A DNA stretch of 64,000 nt from Phlyctochytrium arcticum (Eukaryota > Chytridiomycota > Chytridiomycetes > Chytridiales > Chytridiaceae). A program made the position numbers and the translations under genes. Below are positions 36,161 to 47,728 of the stretch, one piece after another. The stretch is from positions 186,001-250,000 of the forward strand of contig JAHLKI010000002.1 in the NCBI GenBank assembly GCA_025602905.1, in the 5' to 3' direction. How positions within the stretch are numbered: position 1 is the stretch's first letter; each line of letters starts with the position of its first letter. A model generated the notes under the pieces. That model was not told the DNA's origin. It was given only the letters and a program-made list of their open reading frames with translations, and made no database searches.

Positions 36161-36612
36161 CGAGTGGACTCATGTAGCATGTAACTGTAGCATAAAAATC
36201 ATTGAGAACTCATCATTTCTACATAAATCAAGTTTATAGACTATGGGATGTGTATCCGAGTGATACTTCATTTTCGGGAAAAGATGATGTTTGACTGGTT
36301 GCTAATGAGGCAAGGCGATTTTGAAACAGGTCAAGAGTGCGGTTGGCATACTGAATCAGTATCCATTTACGCTTGCAAGCAGATGCGAGTACCCGAATAA
36401 TACCGATGGATTCCGATGAAGGTGCGAAAAGACACATCTGACGCCCCAAGACAGTCGATCCGGCACTTGCTCATCGTGGTTGTTCCGTTCTTCTGCGTTG
36501 GAACGGTAGTCTCCCGCAAGCCAACAGCCAGATACCGACCTGGCTGCCTTGACTCAGCAACTTTACCCAAAGCAGCCTGATCAGAACCCCAAAAAAAAAA
36601 TCTTGCAGCTAA
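36161..36612. other. Intergenic, no gene seen
   Basis: The 3' regions of two convergent genes. No coding frame or repeat supported. Confidence 0.5.
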
Positions 36613-37516
36613 TCAGGGTACACTCAACCTCTGCCCCCTCCAATCCTCAACCCTCCCAAAATACTCCGGCCCAATCACCCCATCCTTACCCGGCGACAAC
36701 ACAACCTGATTCTCCGAAATGAAGAACGGGATCCCATCCTTTAACGCCTCTTCCAAATCCAGAGTAATAAAGATTTGGCAGTTGTTGTGCATACCACTAG
36801 TTAGATATAGGGTAAGGATCTTGACAAATGAGAGGGAGAGATGGATGGATGGATACCTGATCACCCCGGCGTCTCCTGGCCGTCCAGTCGCAAAATGGAT
36901 ATGTTGACGGCCCATAATTTTCAATCCATCCTTTGCTGCGCCGTACATGTCAATTGAACATATTCACAACTGTCAAAGTTTGGAATGGGAAAGTTTACCG
37001 ATGGAAGACCAGGCTCTTCTACTGGTCCCATGAATAACCGTGGGAACTTGCGCAGCAGAAGTCAATGGGGTCATCTCCACTTCAACCTATAAATCCTGTT
37101 TTGTGTAGCAAATGGATGGCATACGAGGGATAAGAGAATACCTTGAGTGAATGCCCCTGATTAGCCCGAATCATCCAGTTCCCATCTTCTCCCTGCACAA
37201 GCTTGAACCGTTGTTTGTCATTTGATGCTACAATTGCCTGGATCTCTTGGAATGATACATTTCTCAGTCGTTCATGTTGGAGCTTGGAATCTGATGTGAG
37301 AAAACGACACATCATTTTCTCGGTAAAATGGTTGGTACATACTAGGTCGGATATGAGAATGAACCCGTCGGGGCGGATGGGGATCCCGGCCTTGACTGCC
37401 GAGTGTCGGAGGACGTTGGATAGGGCTTTACTTATACGGACGGTGGGCGACTCGTCTCGATTAGGTCGACGGCCGCCTCTTGCACCTTTGATGTTCTGAG
37501 GGGCTCCCTGGTTCAT
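36613..37516 (-). CDS. TPT1: tRNA 2'-phosphotransferase (Tpt1/KptA family)
   Basis: The gene starts at 37516. It encodes RISKALSNVLRHSAVKAGIPIRPDGFILISDL, then LQHERLRNVSFQEIQAIVASNDKQRF, MIRANQGHS, a short exon with GRQHIHFATG, and MHNNCQIFITLDLEEAL ... FFISENQVVLSPG. These are the hallmarks of Tpt1, which removes the 2'-phosphate left at the tRNA splice junction by NAD-dependent transfer. The conserved Arg-His pair (LRH), the Arg in MIRANQGHS and the HIHFATG block are all present. Several introns interrupt it; one near 37345 uses an AAG acceptor. The last exon ends GRVEDWRGQRLSVP at 36613. It is divergent from the bS18m gene. Confidence 0.92.
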
Positions 37517-37728
37517 TCAAGAGTATTTAGGTCTATCTCTGGGAACAAGATGTATAACAATGTTGGAGGTCTGTGCTGCCCCACAAAGCGTCGAGCATTC
37601 GAAATTTCAACTTCAAATTTGGCAAACTCCGCAATCTCAGCGGGTGGCTTGTTTGTATTCGCCCAGCTTTGAATTGAGAGAAGATCAGCGAACGCTTGAA
37701 ATCCTTGTACCCAGGAACAAGAACGGCC
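37517..37728. promoter_or_regulatory. Divergent promoter, TPT1 / bS18m
   Basis: A 212-bp gap between opposed start codons; a shared promoter region is inferred from layout. Confidence 0.45.
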
Positions 37729-38596
37729 ATGTTGCTGAAGCGGATACCTACTCTGACCACGACGAAGGCCTTTGCGCCCAAGGTCTCAGTTCAGAAATTG
37801 GCCTCGGCCAGCATTTCCGAGTACACAAAAAACTTGGGAATCCGGGGCACAAAGTTTGCCAACCTCAAAGAATTGACTGACGACACCAAACAACGATACA
37901 AAAGTATAAAACCCGAAGCTGTTTGTAATGATGATGGCCACCAACGTACTCATTGCTTTATATTTTTCTGTAGATGAAAGAGGATCAGAACAAGCTGTTC
38001 GATACACTCCTATCCCCGTCCGACAGTTTTACCCTCGGGAGGTCAGTTGAAACGTTTTACTTGTTGCTTTTCCATCTTGGTTTCTAAATGAGTTACACGT
38101 TAGACCTACAGTCCTGTAGATTTGAACAATGAGTACGTTCCTCGGTGGCTCAAGCGGAGAGGGAAGCAGCCAGTAGAAGATATCTGTGCAAAGTTGCGAA
38201 TAAATCCTTTGGACCGATACAAGGTATACTACCAATTTTGGGAGCTCTGTTTGTGGAGAATGGGCTCTAACCTTTGGGTTTCTTGAATGATGTTTAGGAT
38301 GTCACTTTTCTGTCGCAATTCTTGACTCAAATGGGTTACATCAAACCCCATGACCAGACAGGTACCCACCTTTTCATTCAACGGATGACCATTGTATGCT
38401 GACGATAGGATATCGTAGGATTGAGCCTGACCAACCAGCGCAAACTGGCGAAAGCGGTGAAGCGAGCAAGGGCAGTGGGTGAGTGCCCAAGTCATTGTTT
38501 TGGTCATAGCTATGGCGCCATGCTTACACACATTTTCTTCTCGCAGGATTACTGCCAACAACGTACCGCCTTCCAACAAACAACGATCGCTTCTAG
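37729..38596 (+). CDS. RSM18: Mitochondrial small-subunit ribosomal protein bS18m
   Basis: About five exons. The N-terminus (MLLKRIPTLTTTKAF) is basic and Thr-rich, as expected for mitochondrial import. Later exons encode DQNKLFDTLLSPSDSF, YVPRWLKRRG, RINPLDRYK, DVTFLSQFLTQMGYIKPHDQT and the diagnostic C-terminal block GLSLTNQRKLAKAVKRARAV followed by GLLPTTYR. The last block matches the rRNA-binding helix of bacterial S18. The product is part of the mitoribosome small subunit near the platform. Introns are short and GT-AG. The final exon ends at 38596. Confidence 0.93.
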
Positions 38597-39318
38597 ATGG
38601 TCTTTAAACCCTTTCCGCACCCTTTTATACACATCCTGCATCTGCACATAATTCCATCATTCCTATTTAAGCTGCTTAAAGCTCTACACTTTTGCTCAGC
38701 AGAGGTTCTCGAGGTTGGCTTCTAGACTGGCCAGGCCTTCAGATGTCTCTGCCTTTGGGGGAACAAGTTGCAACCAGCTCATCTGACAAAGGACCTTCTA
38801 TATGCGAAGGTGGCAAGGCTTCCGTCACTGCATATTGTTCGAAGAACATTCCTCTGTAGAGCAAGCACTCAAGATGTCTTGTGTTCTTCAGGCCTTTGAG
38901 CCCTCCACTCTAAACAAGTCTAGGGATGTGTCGTGTCTGTATTCATCCCAAGAGGGCGATACTCCTCGCAACCAATACCGAATGTCCCGCAGCATAATCG
39001 ACATCCCCTGTCCCCTATATATTACCAATATGCTGCAGACTGTATATATACAGTAGGTCGTCCAGCGTATATATACGCCCTCGCATATTTATGATAGTAG
39101 ATGTCCCCTTGGAAATGCTAAAAGTCCGGCGGCACAGTCATTGTCTGTGCATCATGGATGGCGTTTCTGACTCTGCCCTTACGTACACGCGTATCCCTTT
39201 GGATCTGTCGAGTCTAACCCCTTTGTTCGTTCTTCCTTCCCCTTTCACCAACGTGCCATCTTGCTTTGAGTTCTCCGCCCTTTCACCTTACCACCTACAG
39301 TACAACATATAGCAAACC
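38597..39318. other. Intergenic, upstream region of the SPTK gene
   Basis: About 0.7 kb without a gene. It contains paired palindromes at 39040-39078. Confidence 0.55.
39040..39078. promoter_or_regulatory. Paired 14-bp palindromes with GTATATATAC core
   Basis: Two perfect palindromes, ctgtatatatacag (39040-39053) and gcgtatatatacgc (39065-39078), share a 10-bp core and have centres 25 bp apart. They lie about 240-280 bp upstream of the SPTK gene start. They could bind a dimeric regulator or act as a TATA-like region; function is inferred. Confidence 0.6.
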
Positions 39319-40008
39319 ATGCCCGGAGCTAAGCGCAAGACGGCCGACAACGAGATTGCTGCCGACCACTCGCCAGAGGCCATGGACGTTGACGAATCAG
39401 GCGCCCGCCGTTCGACCCGCGCCGCCGCCGTCGCCGGCAAGGAGAAGCTGGCCGCCATGAACACGTCCACCCGCGGCGCTTCCAAAGCAGACCGCGACTC
39501 CAAGAGCCCCGTCTCTCCCAAGAAGAAGGCTGCCGCGGCTCCCAAGCGAAAGGCCGAGGAAGGTGCTGAGGACGCAAAGAGCCCCGTGTCCCCCAAGAGC
39601 CCGCGGGCCAAAAAGACCAAGGCTGAGGAGGATGGAACTATGAGCCCTACCAAGAAGCAGCAAGAGTCGGGCACCAAGAGCCCCACCAAGACTGCTGCAC
39701 CCAAGGCCACCGCAGAGACCAAGCCTGCTGCGGGAACTGAGAGCCCTACCAAGCCTGGAACCGCCGCTGCTGCTGCTCGTCCCGCCAGCCCTACCAAGAA
39801 CAACAATGCCACCAAGGAGGGAACTCAGTCCCCCGTCAAGAAACAACCCGGCAGCCCAACCAAGGCCGCCGGCGCTGCCAGTGGTACTGCCACCCCCACC
39901 AAGACCAATGATGCCAAAACGGCCGCTGCTGCCGCCCCCAAGAGCCCTACCAAGCAGACTGCCCCCACAAAGGAATCTGTTCCAGCTGAAGCCGGCAAGG
40001 GTAACTAG
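39319..40008 (+). CDS. Lys/Ala/Pro-rich protein with SPTK motifs, chromatin-like
   Basis: One exon, 229 aa, start MPGAKRKTADNE. The whole protein is predicted disordered. It carries about ten S/T-P-x-K motifs (six SPTK, plus SPKK, SPVK and TPTK forms), two nuclear-signal-like clusters (PKRKAEE, PRAKKTKAE) and an RRSTRAAAV segment near residue 31. SPKK-type motifs contact the DNA minor groove in histone H1 and sea-urchin sperm histones and are CDK phosphorylation sites. An H1-tail-like or other chromatin protein is plausible, but no globular H1 domain is present. High GC and low complexity make many antisense frames open. Confidence 0.8.
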   Translation: MPGAKRKTADNEIAADHSPEAMDVDESGARRSTRAAAVAGKEKLAAMNTSTRGASKADRDSKSPVSPKKKAAAAPKRKAEEGAEDAKSPVSPKSPRAKKTKAEEDGTMSPTKKQQESGTKSPTKTAAPKATAETKPAAGTESPTKPGTAAAAARPASPTKNNNATKEGTQSPVKKQPGSPTKAAGAASGTATPTKTNDAKTAAAAAPKSPTKQTAPTKESVPAEAGKGN

Positions 40009-40252
40009 TCTCCATTCTTTTTCACATCCAGCGCGCGTTTTGGATCAACGCGTCATGAACGCGGCAGAGTTTTCGAACCATCTTGGAGTTGTTGTTTTTT
40101 CTTGTCTCTTGAAAGAGTCTTTTTTGTGTTTCTTGAATTGAATGTATAATTAATACACGGTTTTTTTCTTTCATTTCCCCCGTTCCCTATATTCAAATAT
40201 CATTTATTTTTTGCCTTGTCTACTTGCGACACTGCTGTTGTCCCGCACTATA

Positions 40253-41535
40253 TATCCAGGAACCCTGGAACGAGGCCAAATCTTCTTTTTTTACCGTCCC
40301 AAAGTCGAGACCACCCACGTCGAGACCTTGGATGACGTTCAGAAACTCTACATGATCTTAAAACCTACAACGTTATCCTACTCTCCCAACCCGAGTCCTG
40401 TACAAACCCAAGAGGATGGAACGGAAGTCTATGTCGGACACCGTGTTCGGGAAATCATTATTTCGAAAAAGAAATTACCGGAAATTGGAACCCATGCCCG
40501 GTATTGGGGGTTTGTGGACCATGTTGTGGATGATGTGGGCGAGTTGGAGGGGTACTTGAAGGGGAGTACGTATGAGACCAAGACACGAGGTAAGGGTCGA
40601 GGATTCCGACGAGCCCGTCGCCCGAGCGAAGCGAGGGCGAGATGGTTTAAGATCCATGCGAGAGTTGAAAGGAGTGTGTGTGGGATTTTTCAAATATGGA
40701 GAGACCATCCGACATTTACGTGAAAATCTTACTTTCGACATCCTTCTCAAATACAGGAACCCGGCATTTAGAGGCTGCGCGGCCTGTGGGTACGTATCCC
40801 TATTTGTCCTCTGCGAACCCATCAAATTGAATGTTGGTTATTCTAAGGTGAAGGAGTTTACGCGATTGTAGAGCATGGGTCACATACTCATCTGGCGTAT
40901 GTGCTCTCCCTGCCCGAAACGCCCAGTACGTGCCCTTCTCAAGTCTTAATTTATGGTGGGTTAATTGAACAATTGTGTAGCTGAAGTCCAAAAGGCCTTC
41001 AATATCCAAAGCGAGGGGTCATACATTTTGTCCATCAAGGTAAATGTAACCCCCAACCCACCCCTCACATATTCTCATTCTAGCTTTGCAAAGAACCCCA
41101 CCGTCTCTTCAGCCCCCGGTACAGGCCTCCACGGCCCCCAAAAAGCCCAGCTGCCTCCCGCCTTCCAATCCCTTTTTAAACAACTAAGATTTATCCCGGC
41201 CAACCCTCCCGCCCTCCTCGATTTCCAGCATACAGAGATTTTGTTGATTGGAGCGTCAGATGATGTTGGGAATGAGTTGGGTCGTGAAGGACAGGGTAAC
41301 TTCCCAATTTTTTCTTTGATTGGTGATTTTGCTGATGGGGTTCTGGCAGAACTGGAACAAATGGAAGAAGAGGCCCATAAAGAGATTGTCAAATTGGAGG
41401 ATGAGCATTTATTTGATGAGTAAGTTTTTACCTTCATAACGATTTCCTGAGTTGGATGGTTGATTGTGTGTGGATAGGCTGCGACTGGATAAAATGGAGT
41501 TCAAGACTGAGCCTCTGTTTGGCGAGTGGGCTTGA
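40253..41535 (+). CDS. Conserved protein of unknown function, multi-exon
   Basis: Exons can be followed from about 40253: YPGTLERGQIFFFYRPKVE, VQKLYMILKPT, IIISKKKLPEI, YWGFVDHVVDD, then across short introns RGTRHLEAARPVGEGVYAIV, HTHLAYVLSLPE, VQKAFNIQSEGSYILSIKNP, QLRFIPANPPALLDFQHTE with LLIGASDD, and a charged C-terminus ending MEFKTEPLFGEWA at 41535. The motif string (PGTLERG, FYRPKVE, TRGTRHLEAARP, GEGVYAI, HTHLAY, SYILSIKNP) looks strongly conserved and recalls a family I associate with bacteria, which I cannot name. The true start codon was not found and probably lies in a small upstream exon. Confidence 0.75.
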
Positions 41536-42659
41536 ATTTATGATGAGGGGGTTTTTGCAGGATAGGAAATTTGTACGAAAATGTATAAAAAGGAAATACT
41601 GTGCTGCGCTTCGTCCAGCATGTACATATGCACGAGGTCTTGGAAGGCAAAAAGCTTGTATGCAATGGTTTTTGGCGTACCTGTTTGCCCAGAACATGTG
41701 AAATATACCTGCCAGCAAACAAAGTCGAAGCGTGTGTTGTGGGCCAGGTAAGCTAACAAAATCAATTCCAAAGGCGGCAAGGCAGTGCAAAACTTCCAGC
41801 GGCAGCCGGAAAATAGAGCATTCCGACATATATACGTTTGTAGCTGACTACTGCATTCCATGCACAAGGTTTGTATGAATTATATGGCTTGCTCTGCGGT
41901 GTAAACAACGAATTCATAGGAAAAAGTTTCTTTGCGCACGAGCCGGAAGTCCCACGCGAACAAGCGCGTAGAATCCTCCGCGCAGCAAAAGGTATCGCTC
42001 GAGCTCTATATATACATTTAGATACGAAACAAGGAGCAGCAAGGAGTATTCGGGACGTGTTCAGGGTGGCAAGTCAACTAGGCAATGGCAAAGATAACCA
42101 AGTATATATACTCTACGCGCCGCGGGGGGGATTTCCAGCGAGGTTGAGGGGTAGCGGATGAGACAACACCCTTTCTCCGACATGAATGGACCACCACGAT
42201 GACAGAGATCAAGAGCCCAAATCTTCAACAGCCGTCCTCACCCCCCAAGAACAAACGCGTGGAATGGATAACCCATATTCGCAGAGGGTCGGCCTACGTT
42301 CGGGAGAACCAAGGGGCGTGTTTTGCTGTGGCCGATGTGTAGTCAAGACGACGTGTAGCTTTTCTATATTCATGTGCGCTCACATCCGCAAATACTATTG
42401 CGCATGTATCCACCCAATAGTTTACCTATTTTACACATAGACTCTGTTTCACTTGAGCGTACTGTTACGAACCAAATCTATTGCAATCCTGAGGTCAATC
42501 CACATATTCAAAACAGCAGTAAAATGTAATACAAAGGTAAAAACAAAAAACAGCGCTATATGTTTAACATACTGCGCTACGCGTCCAGGCTGGGAATGTA
42601 AAAAAAAAGCGCATGTTCCCACGCATTCCCCCCAAAAAAAAAATTCCCCGCCAAGAGAC
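41536..42659. other. Intergenic, no gene seen
   Basis: About 1.1 kb. Short frames only. A further agtatatatact palindrome occurs near 42102-42113, with the same core as the paired palindromes at 39 kb. Poly-A and poly-C runs lie near 42600-42650. Confidence 0.5.
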
Positions 42660-43109
42660 TCAACGCTCGTAATTAATATTAATAGTGGGTTCAAAAACAT
42701 ATTCCCCGTTCCAATCTACCATGTTTCCCTGCACCCGCTTTTCGACCAGAATGGATTGGAGCATGGGGTCATCCTTCAACAACCGAATCAGTTGGGTCAC
42801 AAGGGGTTTCCTCGGATCCGAGAATTCGCCGTAACTCGAATCTTGCCATATCACTTCAGTGAAATCCTGTAGTCGTCGCGCGATCTGAATACCATGGTCG
42901 TCGGTCGTGAGGAAAGTGAGAGTCATCCCGGTCGGGGATTCGAGGAATGTGGTTGTGGTGGGGTTGGTTTGATGGTAGTCGTGCAGGAGTTGGTGGAGGT
43001 GGGGGTAGACGGCTTTGTATTGGTTTCGATGGGCCGCTGTGCCTTTGATGGTGGGTCGCAGCTTGAGGGAGTGATAGTTGACGCTGATGGGCTGGATCCC
43101 GCCGTTCAT
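42660..43109 (-). CDS. Hypothetical protein, 149 aa
   Basis: An uninterrupted frame starts MNGGIQPISVNYHSLKL and continues with YPHLHQLLHDYHQTNPTTT, MTLTFLTTDDHGIQIARRLQ and a C-terminus ending INYER. The composition looks like a real soluble alpha/beta protein, and the small size with a short basic-free start gives no targeting clue. No family recognised; a mitochondrial ribosomal or assembly factor was considered but not supported. Confidence 0.6.
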   Translation of the reverse strand: MNGGIQPISVNYHSLKLRPTIKGTAAHRNQYKAVYPHLHQLLHDYHQTNPTTTTFLESPTGMTLTFLTTDDHGIQIARRLQDFTEVIWQDSSYGEFSDPRKPLVTQLIRLLKDDPMLQSILVEKRVQGNMVDWNGEYVFEPTININYER

Positions 43110-44588
43110 GGAGATAGGGATAGAAGAAAGGCTTATGGGATGTGATACACTAGAACGCTGTTAGAGATGTGGTGATGATATGCTGGATCTCATGTACATA
43201 CGGTGATGATGGGATACTATACAGTCCGTTGGGATGGAACGATTCTTAGATACTTCCTGTTGCAAGAGATTGATGAATGTATTGGTAAAGGACATCAAAC
43301 AGTCATTTCTCCTTTTGGTCGGCGGGCACCTGTCAGTCAGGTCAGTCAACAGAGCAGGGACCTGTCAAAATGGCTTGTAACCCGAGAACGTTTGGGGTGC
43401 GTATCGGGCGCTGTGAAATTCCGCCAATTAGAAAAGTCGCGTTTCAGCAGAATTTCCAAGTCCCGCAATCTCAACAAGGCACTATTGGACCCCCTTCAGA
43501 ATGATGTTTGGCCTTAAAAAATGTTTCGCCTATATGCTTTCGCAACCCGTCTGTGGGCTCACATCTGCATTTTTGTGTTGAAGGGAAAGCGCTTTTATAA
43601 GAAAGTCAAAATCCTGCTGCTGGACTCTGTCGATTTTTGTTGCGACCTGCGAGGCCTGTCAGACGCTGCATCAAATCGTTATAAGAAATGCATCAAATCG
43701 TTATAAGAAATGCTTTCATGCCGGCTGGACATTGTTTGGTGGTGGGCACTACTTGTTTTCCCACACTGTTCTGGCATGACTTTGTTTCGCCTGCTTCTGC
43801 TTTCACTCTGCATGCAGACCAACAGACACATATATGGCTATCAGACCTATGGAGCGTTTGTCTCTGCCAAATCTATCCGTTGGAAACATTCTTCTCGTAT
43901 CAGATCCTGGACATTATAACATGCTGCCTTTTCGTCCTGTTTACACGGCTATTCCCCGGCTAGCTGTACTCATTGTTGCACCGGGTTGTTGCAATCTCCA
44001 GGACAGGTGTGCCCAACAATGCCGAGGCTGCCCAACTCTGCAAAAACAACGAAGAAACGTAAAGGCCCAACCCCGAAAGGAAGGGGGGTGAAGAGTATTC
44101 GCTCTGCTACTTCGTGGGTTTCCCAGCATTTGTAAGTTTTCTGCACACAGCCGGAAAAACGCAATTGGCCCAAAAAGATCCGCCAAGCAACCCAAAGATC
44201 CGGCCCCGTGACCACTGTTTGAAATCCGGCAGTGGCACAGTTGTCGGGCCGGCACTGACCAGAATTTGTCAATTTGTAATTGGAGCCTTGGAAAAACTTT
44301 AATTACAAGGACGGGCATTGAACACTCCCGCGAGCAAAATAACGACAAAGGGATTAGATTTAGGAACTTGCTGAACGGGTTGCAACACTTTCAAGTTCTT
44401 GTGTCGGGACAAGACGTCATTTCCAACGGGCATTACTCTCTGTGGACTTTTTTTGTAGCTGCTTGCTTGTGAAGACACGGAGCCTCTCGGCGGTTTAGAG
44501 CAACCTTGGGAACAATTCAGTAGACCCGCCATTTAACCGTCAAGGCCTTTTTCATTTCTGGGACTTTTGAACACTCGTCGCCCACACA
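43110..44588. other. Intergenic with a 22-bp tandem duplication
   Basis: About 1.5 kb without a supported gene. Two adjacent copies of gcatcaaatcgttataagaa plus two bases lie at 43668-43689 and 43690-43711. Confidence 0.6.
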
Positions 44589-47313
44589 ATGTCGGAAGAA
44601 CCACTGTTGGGCATATCGTCGAGTCATTGTCCATTCATGGGGTCGTCCGTTGTTCCCACGCCGCCGGGCTCGAAAGAGGTTGCACCTGCTGCTGCACAAC
44701 AACTCTTGGCTGCCTGGCAGCCTCTCCTATCCCGCATGAATGCTGGATGTTCGGCTCCTCCGGCATATGAACATCTCGCCGCCGCCTCGAATACCGTAAC
44801 GGATGTTGCGCGACGATTGGTCAAAGATCGATCATTAAGGTAGGACCTGGGTGATCTACGACCCAGTGCCTATAGAACACTTGTACTAACACTCTTGACA
44901 ACAACAGAATGGAAATCGGTTCAGCACCCAGTATATGGCCATCTCTACAAAGCGCCTTTGTTTACAGTCGCAATCATCTCTTTTGCGTCTTTGGGTATGG
45001 CAAGCAAGGCGTAGCTTGCGCCAATCGAGCAGAGCGCGCAGTGGAACTTGCTGCTGCGCACTTTTTTCTGGTCCGCAATCTGTGTGCCGAAGTCAGTGCC
45101 AATCAGCGCAATGCCTGGTACGTATTTCTCTCCTTCCCATTTTTCATGACAAAAAAGGTCGTTCGTGGAATGACTGATCTGGGAGGAAATCACGGATTTT
45201 CCCACGGCGTACAAAGACGCCTTTGTTTATACATGTTTTGGCGGATGAGAGCTAACATGATACTTTTTCTGTTTTTGACTTTAGGGAGCGAGAGCTTTAT
45301 GTGACTGCCGAAGAGATCATGTCATACCTATGCAGCTGGCTTGCCTCAACAAAAGATTGTTGCTCCCATATGAAAGAGAAAGGTGCGTTGGGGTGCATTT
45401 TGGTTCGGAACCGTCACATCGTAACTCGTATCATTATAGTGGCCAGATGTGTCAACATGGGCACACAAATGCTGGCGAACATGATGACTGGTAACCCGGA
45501 AGTGCAGGATGCCATGTGGCCTCACTACTTTAAAGCCGACTCGGAGCTGTTGTCGTAAGTCATGATGTCTTTTTGTATCGATGGAATTGCTTATCAACAA
45601 ACATTGTCCAGCCAACTCCTGTCGACTTGCGATAGCAACCGCATCATATACACCCTCATCTGTATTCACAACTGCATGCACAAATGTCGTCAGCGATGGT
45701 AAGTTTCTTTTAGTTGAGGTACGAGACGCCAGTAGCTTATCAGAGATCTCGACCCAGCAACTACCTGATAGACACTTCTACTGGAACGGGGATTCTCAAA
45801 TGCTTGTTGACCAAAGCGGCAAGAATGATGAAGGAGGAATCGGAAGCACTGCAGGCGTTTGATTTTATGTGAGTTATAATTCCGCAATTTCAGAATGTTT
45901 TACATGTGCTAATCTCTCTTCACCTAGCTATGCAATCTTTAGTAACATGATTGAGTTGGACATGACCCCCCAAATATTGAAAGCTATCTGTTTTGCCACA
46001 GATCCCGCACGGTATGTCCTTTCCTGCGTAACCCCTCCCAAAAAGTGTGTCTAATTGTACTTGTGTAGGCGGCACATCCTCACCCAGCATCATATCACAT
46101 TTCTACACCTTTTGGATGGAATGATGGAAGCACAGTATTCTCGCGTCGCTTCCACATCTGCACCCCCTCCCATCGAACTGAGTATCGACTCTACAATCTT
46201 TCTCGTTGCCGTCGCCTCGAGGGTCGTCCGCCATCTGAACAAAATCGAGCAAGATCTCTGTGAAGGGATCTTGAGCGTCGAAGAACTGATGAAGTCAGTG
46301 ATTCAACCGGATATGGCCGATGGGCCCATTCCCGGGAAATGTCTTTTGGAACGGGACATGAATGGCGTTGCCCTGATGGTCAAGATCTTTGCGAGGGTCA
46401 CGCAAGAGATGGGTCCAGATGCAAAAGTGAAGCTCGTTCGTGCTGGACTTGCTGAGACATTACTTGGTATGTGCGCAGAACCGAGTTTACAATATAGAAA
46501 GTTGATGATAACCCTCTGTTACAGGTTTACTTGTCCTTGTATCAAAACTTCAACCCCGTTCCACTCTCAAAGGCCAACAAACTCCCGCAACCGGCTTTAC
46601 ACCCTGCTCTGTTCCCACATCGTCCCCTACACCACCCCCCGAAGACCCCTCCGCCACCACGCCATATACCCCAACCTCGGGCAGCAGCATTGCCGAAAAT
46701 CCCCTGTGTCCTTCTGAATCCGGTTGCCCAGACTTGCCCAGTCCCACCAAAACTGCACTCTTCGGCGTCAAGACTGAAGCGGTGAAAGTCTTGTCAAACC
46801 TGGCTTATGAAGCCGTCGAAGTCCAAGATGAGATTCGACGCATTGGGGGAATGCCAATCATTCTGAGTTTATGCCAAATTGATGACTACAATCCATGTAT
46901 GTGAACTTGGACCTTCTGTCGTCGTATCTGCCAAAGGTATTAACAATCTGCTTTTTACAGTCATCAAAGAACAAGCTATCTTCTGCATCCGAAACCTATG
47001 CGATGGCAACCTCGCCAACCAAGAGTTGGTAGCATCCCTTCAACCTATGGGCATCTCGCCCGAATCTGCATCTGTTCTGAAGCAGAATGGGTTATCTGCT
47101 CGTGTGGATGCGACGACTGGAAAAGTGAAAGTCGGACCCAACGTTCCAGCTCCTGCCTCCCCGTCCGCATCATCATATACCTCATCCGCGGCCTCATTAC
47201 CAGAAACTATGCACCCGGCAACCGGAACGGGCAACGTGGACAGAATGGATTCTGATGACATTGATGCGCTGCGGCAACACTCTGGTGTTCAATTTCAAGA
47301 AGTGGAAATGTAA
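44589..47313 (+). CDS. ATXN10: Ataxin-10 homolog (fungal Ctr86 family)
   Basis: This multi-exon gene encodes an alpha-helical (armadillo-like) repeat protein. The start ATG is at 44589 (MSEEPLLGISSS). An early repeat contains FFLVRNLCAEVSANQ. The C-terminal exons encode the ataxin-10 domain: VKVLSNLAYEAVEVQDEIRR, GGMPIILSLCQIDDYN, then IKEQAIFCIRNLCDGNLANQ. A Ser/Thr/Ala/Pro-rich tail follows and ends at 47313. Ataxin-10 proteins act in cytokinesis and, in animals, cilia-related processes; the yeast member is CTR86. The middle contains several short introns that I did not place exactly. Confidence 0.9.
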
Positions 47314-47728
47314 TAAAGAAGATTGGGTCTGAAGTACTACCAGTTGTATATATGTGATTTTACCATCTTGTGAATAAACTAATTTTGTATCTGTCAATGA
47401 TCTTGGATTCTAAGCAATCTGCCCTTGTGAATGAATTCTAAATATCGTCCTATCCCAAGTTCTGCTGAGTATTTCATTTCAAAATGCCCCGATGTTTGCA
47501 TAGAATCCCCCATCACGTGTATGTATATCCCCGATGTCTTTCAAGGGTTTCACGATTGCCAACGCCATTAAATTGCAGAAAGCTTACCATTCAATTAGGA
47601 TATGATTACTTTGACTCCGAGGCAGCCTCCACTTGATTCCCTCCAAATTGCAAGTTTACATATCTGGTGTCAACTCCGGCCCAACAAGCTGTGGACGTCC
47701 TAATAGCAAACCCCAGGAATTAGCCAAC
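47314..47728. other. Intergenic, no gene seen
   Basis: The 3' region of ATXN10 and the upstream region of HFI1, including a cacgtg hexamer near 47514. Nothing else recognised. Confidence 0.5.

Noticed and set aside
39288..39846. Long antisense frames opposite the SPTK gene
   Set aside because: Low-complexity GC-rich sequence leaves all frames open; the plus frame has the clear start and motif structure.
43941..44348. 135-codon minus-strand frame in the gap before ATXN10
   Set aside because: No motif, odd composition rich in Cys/Arg, no splice context.
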